From Bacillota bacterium (lineage in GTDB: Bacteria > Bacillota > Clostridia > Christensenellales > SZUA-584): a DNA stretch of 5,697 nucleotides. Below the pieces are notes generated by a model, which saw only the letters and a program-made list of their open reading frames with translations, was not told where the DNA came from and did not search any database. Location of the stretch: NCBI GenBank assembly GCA_023441905.1, contig JAEZNC010000025.1, positions 1-5,697 on the forward strand, in the 5' to 3' direction. Below, piece by piece: positions 1 through 4,903 of the stretch. The number at the start of each line of letters is the position of its first letter. Position 1 is the first letter of the stretch. The position numbers and the translations under genes were made by a program.

Positions 1-34
1 TTGTTGAATGTATAAAATTAGTACATAATATATG
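1..34 (+). promoter_or_regulatory. Candidate sigma-A promoter of the regulator-kinase-lipoprotein operon
   Basis: TTGTTG at 1-6 and CATAAT at 24-29 are separated by 17 nt. The -10 matches TATAAT at five of six positions, but the -35 matches only TTG. TTGAAT at 4-9 with TAATAT at 26-31 (16-nt spacer) is an alternative reading. Transcription would start near 36, leaving a leader of about 58 nt before the regulator start at 94. The region is AT-rich, so chance matches are easy, and the window edge hides anything upstream, including operator sites. Confidence 0.35.
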
Positions 35-93
35 GGGAGTTATGCATATCAAATTTTAAAACAATACACATCAATAAGAAAGGCAGATTAGAT

Positions 94-1710
94 ATGTTTA
101 AGGTCTTTCTTGTCGAGGATGAGATCGTGGTGCGCGAAGGCATACGCAAAAACATCCATTGGGAGCAGTACGGTTTTATTTATGCGGGCGACGCTTCGGA
201 TGGAGAGCTTGCGCTGCCTTTAATTCGCCAAATTAAGCCCGATCTCATTATTACGGATATAAAAATGCCGTTTATGGACGGACTTGAGCTGATTAAGCTG
301 GTCCGTGAGGAACTGCCGAGAACCAAAATTGTGATTATCAGCGGATACGACGATTTTTCCTATGCACAGCAGGCCATACGCATGGGCGTGGAGCAATATC
401 TGCTCAAACCCATCATAAAGGAAAAGATGGTGGAGGTTCTGATTGCGCTGCAGAAAAAGATGGAGACAGAGCAGCAGCAGCAGGAATACCTCGCGCGTTT
501 TCAGCATGAGGCTCAGGAATATGAAACATTCTCACGCAGAAGGTTCTTCGAGCAGATTGTCACCGGCGGCTTGAGCGTATCGGAAATCTCCGAAACAGGG
601 AAGACAATGGGCATAGACATCAACGCCCCGTGCTACAACATTGTTCTTTTTTCACTCAACAGCACCGGATATGACGGCAGTACGCCGGAGAGCTACACGG
701 ATGCGCTCGCGGCGGTGCAGGACGAGGTGAATCAGTTTATCGTCAGCCATTCCGAATATATTGCGTTTCGCTGGAATGTCACCACATATGCCGTCTTGAT
801 TAAAGGCGGACAGGACAGTATTGCGCAGATGACCGACGACTGTGCCCAGAGCATTCAAAGCCGCTGCGCGACAGCCGGGCGTGACGTTGATTGGTATATC
901 GCCTGCGGGACACCTGTATCGCGGCTCAGCGCCGTTCCGGCCTGCTTTGCGGAAGCCAGCCGCATACTTTCGTACCGTTATCTGTGCCCGAAGGAGCATA
1001 TCCTTTCTGAAGCGAGCATCCGGGATTTTCGTAAAAAGGACGGCCTGCAAACGGATACAGACAAAAAGGAAATCGACCCGGAGCGTATTCGTAACTTTTT
1101 AAGCAGCGGAGAAGGCGAAGAAATTGACCGTTTTATCGATCAGCTTTTGCAAAGCGTGGGAGAGGATGCTCTCGCCATGCCGTTGTTTTGCAGGTATCTG
1201 TCTTTAACGGCTTATTTTGCGGCAACGGAGTACTTAGATTCCATCGGCTGCCGCACGGAGAGCTTCTGGCCGTCTGAGCTTCGGCCCAAAGACAACACCA
1301 CCACGCCCGAGGATGCGCGTTTGTACGCTTCTCAGGTGATGAAACAGGCCATTGAGCTGCGCGACAGCGAAAGCAAGAAGCAGCAGCGCGACCTGCTCAC
1401 TCAGGCCATCGATTTTATTGACAAGCATTATCCGGACGAAACCATTTCTCTTGACAGGGTGGCCAGAGAAGTGAACATCAGTCCCAATTATTTTTCGGCG
1501 ATGTTCAGCCAGGAAGTGGGACAGACCTTTGTGGAATATCTCACCGGCAAACGGATCAGTGAGGCAAAACGAATGCTGCGCCAAACGGATAAGCGTTCCA
1601 GCGAGATAGCGTTTGCCGTCGGGTATAAGGATCCTCATTATTTCAGCTTCGTGTTTAAAAAAGTATCGGGTTGTACGCCCAGTGAATATCGCAGAGGAGA
1701 CAGACAGTGA
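94..1710 (+). CDS. YesN-type response regulator: receiver domain plus C-terminal AraC-family DNA-binding domain
   Basis: This is a cytoplasmic transcription factor of 538 aa, a usual length for the YesN family. Residues 1-120 are a CheY-like receiver. The acidic pair is E8-D9, the phospho-acceptor is D55 in the motif TDIKMPFMDG, the switch serine is S83 and the invariant lysine is K105 followed by P106. A charged linker helix with a Q127-Q130 run (CAG codons) leads into a poorly conserved middle region (about 135-430) that I cannot assign. Residues 434-538 are an AraC-type double helix-turn-helix, with ISPNYFSAMF as the first recognition region and EIAFAVGYKDPHYFSFVFKK as the second, ending in the typical TPSEYR. 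The start ATG is preceded by AGAAAGG (77-83). Its stop overlaps the kinase start, so the two are almost certainly a cognate pair. The likely target is the sugar-binding protein operon beginning at 4904; that is inferred from context. Confidence 0.93.
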   Translation: MFKVFLVEDEIVVREGIRKNIHWEQYGFIYAGDASDGELALPLIRQIKPDLIITDIKMPFMDGLELIKLVREELPRTKIVIISGYDDFSYAQQAIRMGVEQYLLKPIIKEKMVEVLIALQKKMETEQQQQEYLARFQHEAQEYETFSRRRFFEQIVTGGLSVSEISETGKTMGIDINAPCYNIVLFSLNSTGYDGSTPESYTDALAAVQDEVNQFIVSHSEYIAFRWNVTTYAVLIKGGQDSIAQMTDDCAQSIQSRCATAGRDVDWYIACGTPVSRLSAVPACFAEASRILSYRYLCPKEHILSEASIRDFRKKDGLQTDTDKKEIDPERIRNFLSSGEGEEIDRFIDQLLQSVGEDALAMPLFCRYLSLTAYFAATEYLDSIGCRTESFWPSELRPKDNTTTPEDARLYASQVMKQAIELRDSESKKQQRDLLTQAIDFIDKHYPDETISLDRVAREVNISPNYFSAMFSQEVGQTFVEYLTGKRISEAKRMLRQTDKRSSEIAFAVGYKDPHYFSFVFKKVSGCTPSEYRRGDRQ

Positions 1711-3152
1711 TTTTTTTCGGGCGGCAAGCGAAAAACGGCAAAATAACCATGCAGAGCAGACTGTGGAAAATGATCATTGTGCTGGCTCTGCCGCTGATGA
1801 TTGTGATATTCGCGATCGCGTCCGTTGCTGTGGGGTATGCGCTGCAATATAACGCAATTCTCAACAACGTCACGACGGCTGCGGATTTCAACCAGGATTT
1901 CAAGTACAACGTCGATTTGAAGATGTACTATTATGTCAGCGACAGTCAGTATTCAGACGGACTGCCGATTGATGACATACAAACCGCGGAGACACTGGCG
2001 CGCAAGCTCATAGAGACGACAACGGAAAAGGACAGCCTTCGTTCCATCAACGACGTATTGAATATGTGCCACAAGCTGGAGAAGAAGATATATACGATCG
2101 AAGATACAGAAGGATATGACTCCCGAATGGATCAGCTGGAAAACGACGTCTACATGATGACGGATCTGATCCGGGAGTCGATGTATTCCTACGTTTATTC
2201 TGAGGCCGTACATCTCGACGATTTACAGTCGGCTATGATTACGAATATGATCGTGGTGATGGGCGTCATCCTTGTTTCGGCGCTGGTGCTGCTTTATTTC
2301 CTCCTGACGTATACAAGACGGCTCAGCAAGCGCACCGTCGACCCGGTGGACAAGCTCTGTGAGCGTCTCGAAGCGATCGGCAAGGGCAGCCTGCTCGTTT
2401 GTGAACCGATTCAGGCCGACGTGGAGGAGGTGCAGCTTCTTTCGGACGGTATCGAGAGCATGGTCGGGCAGTTAAATCAGCTCATGGAGAAAAACGCCGA
2501 GCAGGAAAAACAGCGGCGGCGTACCGAATTGGCGCTGCTGCAGGCACAGATGAACCCGCATTTTCTCTACAACACAATGGACACCATCATCTGGCTGATC
2601 GAGTCGGGAGAAATCAGCGAAGCCGTCATGATGGTCAACAGCCTTTCGAATTACTTCCGCTTTTCCTTAAGCCGCGGACAGAACGTGATCACACTCGCGG
2701 AGGAGGAGCAGCACATTCGGAGTTACCTTGAAATCCAGCAGATACGCTATCGCGATTTGATGCACTACGAGATTGACATTCCGGACGAGCTCAAAAAATA
2801 CATACTCCCCAAACTGACACTGCAGCCGATGGTGGAAAACGCGCTGTACCACGGCATAAAAATAAGCCGCCGCAAAGGTTTTATACGCATCACCGGCAGA
2901 GCTGAGGACGACAATGTGATACTCGAGGTGGCGGACGACGGGTTAGGCATGACAGAGGAACGCCTCGGCGCGGTGCGGGCATCGCTTGAATACGACAGAA
3001 GCGAAGGCTTTGGGCTGAGGACCGTGCACCAAAGGATTCAAATATTGTTCGGCAGTGAATACGGTTTGACCATGGAAAGTACGCCGGAAACCGGCACAAG
3101 GGTGATTGTGACAATCCCTAAACAAACGATCGATAAGGAGATGGACGCATGA
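1707..3152 (+). CDS. YesM-family sensor histidine kinase (HAMP, His_kinase and HATPase_c domains)
   Basis: This is a 481-aa inner-membrane sensor kinase. Transmembrane segment 1 is about 22-45 and segment 2 about 179-201; between them lies an extracellular domain of roughly 130 residues that reads as mostly helical and charged. A HAMP linker follows (about 200-255, with VDPVDKL), then a coiled-coil stretch (255-280). The phospho-acceptor region is QMNPHFLYNT with H285, the PF06580-type H-box. QPMVENALYHG (N378) is the N-box, DDGLGM (410-415) the G1 box and GFGLRTV (434-440) the G2 box, so the catalytic core is intact. I chose the GTG start at 1707 because GAGGAGA (1694-1700) lies 6 nt upstream and the GTGA overlap couples it to the regulator. 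An ATG at 1749 (codon 15) has a poor ribosome site but is possible. The short helical ectodomain, rather than a large Cache domain, suits sensing through a partner protein such as the lipoprotein encoded next. Confidence 0.93.
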   Translation: MIFFGRQAKNGKITMQSRLWKMIIVLALPLMIVIFAIASVAVGYALQYNAILNNVTTAADFNQDFKYNVDLKMYYYVSDSQYSDGLPIDDIQTAETLARKLIETTTEKDSLRSINDVLNMCHKLEKKIYTIEDTEGYDSRMDQLENDVYMMTDLIRESMYSYVYSEAVHLDDLQSAMITNMIVVMGVILVSALVLLYFLLTYTRRLSKRTVDPVDKLCERLEAIGKGSLLVCEPIQADVEEVQLLSDGIESMVGQLNQLMEKNAEQEKQRRRTELALLQAQMNPHFLYNTMDTIIWLIESGEISEAVMMVNSLSNYFRFSLSRGQNVITLAEEEQHIRSYLEIQQIRYRDLMHYEIDIPDELKKYILPKLTLQPMVENALYHGIKISRRKGFIRITGRAEDDNVILEVADDGLGMTEERLGAVRASLEYDRSEGFGLRTVHQRIQILFGSEYGLTMESTPETGTRVIVTIPKQTIDKEMDA

Positions 3153-4150
3153 AAAAGACAGCGTTTGCGATAGTCTTTAGTCTTGTGGTTCTGCTGTGCG
3201 GATGTATCAATGAGGTGCCCGTAACGGAACTATCCGAAGAGAGTTCGGACAATCTGATCGTGGTCGGGTTCTCGCAGGTGGGTGCCGAATCGGAGTGGCG
3301 CGTGGCCAATACCGAGAGCATAAAAGCGACACTGTGCGAAGAAAACGGCTATGAATTGATATTTGATGACGCACGGAATATGCAGGAAAACCAGATTCGG
3401 GCGATCCGCACCTTTATCCAGCAGGACGTCGATTATATTGTCGTTTCTCCCAGAACCGAAACAGGCTGGAACTCGATACTTCAGGAAGCGAAAGATGCCG
3501 GCATCCCGGTCATCGTGATCGATCGCGATATTGATGCGGCGGACAGGAATCTGTATACGACGTACGTGGGCTCTGACTTCCGCAAAGAAGGAGAAAAAGC
3601 CGTTATGTGGCTCGAGGATCTGCTGCAAATACAGGGGAGAACACAGGAACCCGTCCGCATCGTTCATATCATGGGAACGCTCGGATCCTCCGCGCAGATC
3701 GGCCGGACCACGGCACTCAAGCAGGCCGTCCGGCGCCATTCCAATTGGGAAATTGTCGCTCAGGAAGACGGTGATTTCACGAGGGCCAAGGCATCCGAAG
3801 TCATGGATGGTATTTTGGAGAAGACGCAGGATATCGATGTGGTTTACTGTGAGAACGACGGCGAGGCGCTGGGCGCGATAGACGCGATGAATAAAGTGAA
3901 TATGAAATGTGATGTGAATGACGGCGTGATCGTGATCTCGTTTGACGCGACGCGGCTCGGGCTGACCTATTGTCTGGAGGGGAAAATCGGGCTGAATGTG
4001 GAATGCAACCCGCTGCAGGGCCCCTATGTGGATGAAATCATCAAAAAGCTGGAAAAAGGTGAGCCGGTCGGACGGGAGAAATATATCGACGAAACCCAGT
4101 TTGACTGTTTTACCATCACACAGGAAATGATTGACCTCAGAAAATATTAA
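3149..4150 (+). CDS. YtfQ/RbsB-like sugar-binding lipoprotein, probably the sensory partner of the kinase
   Basis: This 333-aa lipoprotein belongs to the Peripla_BP_4 (ribose/galactofuranose-type) family. A signal peptide ends in LLCGC, making C19 the lipidated residue, followed by a short acidic linker (20-35). The mature part resembles E. coli YtfQ (from memory): VGFSQVGAESEWR (39-51), ENQIRAIRTF (80-89), TGW (105-107), DR (125-126), GDFTR (208-212) and END (235-237), with D266 late in the domain. These positions correspond to known sugar-contacting residues in RbsB-type proteins (Asp-Arg, Phe-x-Arg, Asn, Asp), so the pocket looks functional. AAGGAG (3135-3140) sits 8 nt before the ATG, and ATGA overlaps the kinase stop. 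No ATPase or permease gene follows, only a 753-nt gap. That position argues for a sensing role over transport, as in XylFII-LytS. A shared role in transport is the alternative. The exact ligand is unknown. Confidence 0.9.
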   Translation: MKKTAFAIVFSLVVLLCGCINEVPVTELSEESSDNLIVVGFSQVGAESEWRVANTESIKATLCEENGYELIFDDARNMQENQIRAIRTFIQQDVDYIVVSPRTETGWNSILQEAKDAGIPVIVIDRDIDAADRNLYTTYVGSDFRKEGEKAVMWLEDLLQIQGRTQEPVRIVHIMGTLGSSAQIGRTTALKQAVRRHSNWEIVAQEDGDFTRAKASEVMDGILEKTQDIDVVYCENDGEALGAIDAMNKVNMKCDVNDGVIVISFDATRLGLTYCLEGKIGLNVECNPLQGPYVDEIIKKLEKGEPVGREKYIDETQFDCFTITQEMIDLRKY

Positions 4151-4196
4151 GGACAGATGAAGCATCGCGGGCATCATATGACAATGATATTGAAGG

Positions 4197-4230
4197 AAGG
4201 GCTTTTTATAAGTCAAACAGAGCCTTTTTT
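4197..4230 (+). terminator. Probable weak intrinsic terminator of the sensor operon
   Basis: AAGGGCT (4197-4203) pairs with AGCCTTT (4221-4227), with one G-U wobble, around a 17-nt loop; the T-run spans 4225-4230. It begins 46 nt after the lipoprotein stop. The stem is short and the loop long, so termination may be incomplete and some read-through into the gap is plausible. Confidence 0.5.
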
Positions 4231-4260
4231 AACCTGGGCCTGGCTGAAATCGTATGGGTT

Positions 4261-4298
4261 TGTCTGTGCATGAATGAGGCGCGTCAGGGATGCCGCGC
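4261..4298 (+). repeat. REP-like GC-rich repeat, copy 1
   Basis: Copy 1 of a two-copy direct repeat. It has TGTCTGT (4261-4267), five variable bases, then a 26-bp block (4273-4298) identical to copy 2. The core folds into a hairpin: GGCGCG (4279-4284) pairs with CGCGCC (4294-4299), then a T/C mismatch, then CA/TG closing a GGGA loop. No T-run follows, so it is not a classic terminator. Its appearance recalls the small GC-rich dispersed hairpin repeats of clostridial genomes, but that is a resemblance from memory. Confidence 0.7.
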
Positions 4299-4336
4299 CC
4301 TACAAGATGGAATTGCTGCGGCGGCAAAAAAAGAGC

Positions 4337-4374
4337 TGTCTGTAAGTTAATGAGGCGCGTCAGGGATGCCGCGC
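4337..4374 (+). repeat. REP-like GC-rich repeat, copy 2
   Basis: Copy 2 has the same layout as copy 1 with a period of exactly 76 bp: TGTCTGT at 4337-4343 and the identical 26-bp block at 4349-4374. The outermost hairpin pair becomes G-U here because position 4375 is T. The sequence between the copies (4299-4336) has no counterpart after copy 2, so this is a paired insertion or a partial tandem duplication and not an array. Confidence 0.7.
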
Positions 4375-4448
4375 TCTTCAAAGCTGCTAAAGAGAAAAAG
4401 ATTCACATCATTTTAAATGACAGTATTCAAAATCGCCCCATTAGCTGC

Positions 4449-4705
4449 TTATCATCGGCAGAAAACTAAAAAAGGCTCATATATTATGTCACAAACAGAA
4501 TAACACATATGTATCAGAGCATATGAATAGAAGAATAGCATCCGGTTGAGGCTGACAACCGCCCAAGACTGCCGAAAAATGATAATGCGAAAGAGAAGAT
4601 CTCACAGTCTCTATGCCTGGCGTGACAACCCCTGAAAAGGTTTGCCGCCGCATAAAGAGACAAGTTTATATGATTTTATCGACGAGAATCGGCAGTCAAT
4701 TTTTT
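4449..4705 (+). ncRNA. Candidate structured RNA with alternative long-range pairings and a terminal T-run
   Basis: Three segments share complementarity. Segment X (4449-4461) pairs with Y (4569-4585): CGGCAG with CTGCCG and TTATCAT with ATGATAA, leaving a 4-A bulge. Y also pairs with Z: GACTGCCGA (4567-4575) with TCGGCAGTC (4689-4697), and AAAATGATA (4576-4584) with TATGATTTT (4669-4677) with a single G-G mismatch. The two states exclude each other. Inside the Y-Z domain lies a long hairpin (4607-4661): GTCTCT/AGAGAC, ATGC/GCAT, GGCG/CGCC and CAA-CC/GG-TTG, closing on CCTGAAAA. A small GAGA/TCTC hairpin (4593-4603) precedes it. A 6-bp CGGTTG/CAACCG hairpin (4543-4561) lies just upstream of Y. 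Six Ts (4700-4705) follow Z. I recognise no named riboswitch or ribozyme consensus. It could be a cis-regulatory leader, an independent small RNA, or a remnant of a mobile element with terminal inverted repeats. Confidence 0.45.
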
Positions 4706-4794
4706 ATGATGGGAAGTCAGAAAAATTACGAAATTTCAGAATTAATATTATAAGAAAATAACAGTGGTTTGCGATTTAATCGAGATGGTTTGAA

Positions 4795-4813
4795 TTCTTC
4801 CGCGGTTCTTCCG
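4795..4813 (+). promoter_or_regulatory. Direct repeat, candidate binding site of the AraC-type regulator
   Basis: TTCTTCCG occurs at 4795-4802 and again at 4806-4813, an 11-bp period that places both copies on the same DNA face. The second copy ends 6 nt before the candidate -35. AraC-family proteins commonly bind direct repeats adjacent to or overlapping a weak -35, which is what is seen here. Assigning it to the regulator encoded at 94-1710 is an inference. The same motif was not found in the visible part of that operon's own leader. Confidence 0.45.
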
Positions 4814-4819
4814 GAGATA

Positions 4820-4848
4820 TTGCGTATCATTTTTTTAAATGTTATAAG
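4820..4848 (+). promoter_or_regulatory. Promoter candidate for the second binding-protein gene (extended -10, weak -35)
   Basis: TTGCGT (4820-4825) and TATAAG (4843-4848) are 17 nt apart, and TG at 4840-4841 makes an extended -10. The -10 is five of six and the -35 three of six, a pattern typical of activator-dependent promoters. Transcription would start near 4855-4857, giving a leader of about 48 nt. Confidence 0.55.
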
Positions 4849-4853
4849 GATGA

Positions 4854-4867
4854 TGAAAACGGTGTGT
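4854..4867 (+). promoter_or_regulatory. Partial cre-like (CcpA) site at the predicted transcription start
   Basis: TGAAAACGGTGTGT matches the consensus TGWNANCGNTNWCA at 12 of 14 positions; the final CA is missing. It spans the predicted start site, where CcpA binding usually represses. Carbon-catabolite control would suit a sugar-uptake operon. The right half overlaps the stem-loop at 4861-4880, so the match may reflect that element instead. Confidence 0.35.
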
Positions 4868-4880
4868 GACACCACACACC
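4861..4880 (+). promoter_or_regulatory. Perfect 8-bp stem-loop near the mRNA 5' end
   Basis: GGTGTGTG (4861-4868) and CACACACC (4873-4880) form a perfect 8-bp stem around the loop ACAC. No T-run follows, so it is not a terminator. If transcription starts near 4856, the hairpin sits about 5 nt from the 5' end and just ahead of the ribosome site (AAAGGAA, 4889-4895). That is a position where hairpins protect abundant transcripts from 5'-end-dependent decay. As DNA it could equally be a dyad operator. Confidence 0.65.
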
Positions 4881-4903
4881 TAACATGGAAAGGAAATTGA
4901 AGT

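Larger units (their letters stand above)
4151..4903. other. Long non-coding gap between the sensor operon and the second binding-protein gene
   Basis: This is 753 nt with no convincing coding frame on either strand. From left to right it holds a terminator-like hairpin (4197-4230), two REP-like hairpins (4261-4374), a self-complementary block (4449-4705), and a promoter region with direct repeats and a 5' stem-loop (4795-4880). I see nothing assignable in 4381-4448 or 4706-4794, which are AT-rich. The size far exceeds what a simple promoter needs. Confidence 0.8.

Noticed and set aside
1749..3152. Kinase starting at ATG 1749 instead of GTG 1707
   Set aside because: The GTG has a good GAGGAGA ribosome site and the overlap typical of this operon. 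The ATG lacks a clear site, though it cannot be excluded.
3230..4216. Long open frame on the minus strand (328 codons) opposite the first binding protein
   Set aside because: It is a mirror of a clearly conserved gene. The translation is rich in His, Phe and Arg without recognisable domains and has no supporting ribosome site.
4261..4374. Possible CRISPR array
   Set aside because: There are only two copies, the repeat is an asymmetric hairpin-forming unit, no further units follow and no cas gene is visible.
4506..4525. Two CATATG palindromes 14 bp apart as an operator
   Set aside because: Six-bp AT-rich palindromes are common in such sequence, and no promoter is convincingly placed next to them.
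4543..4705. Assignment to a known riboswitch or T-box class
   Set aside because: I could not find the conserved motifs of the TPP, SAM, cobalamin, glycine, purine, c-di-GMP, fluoride or T-box classes, so no name is given.
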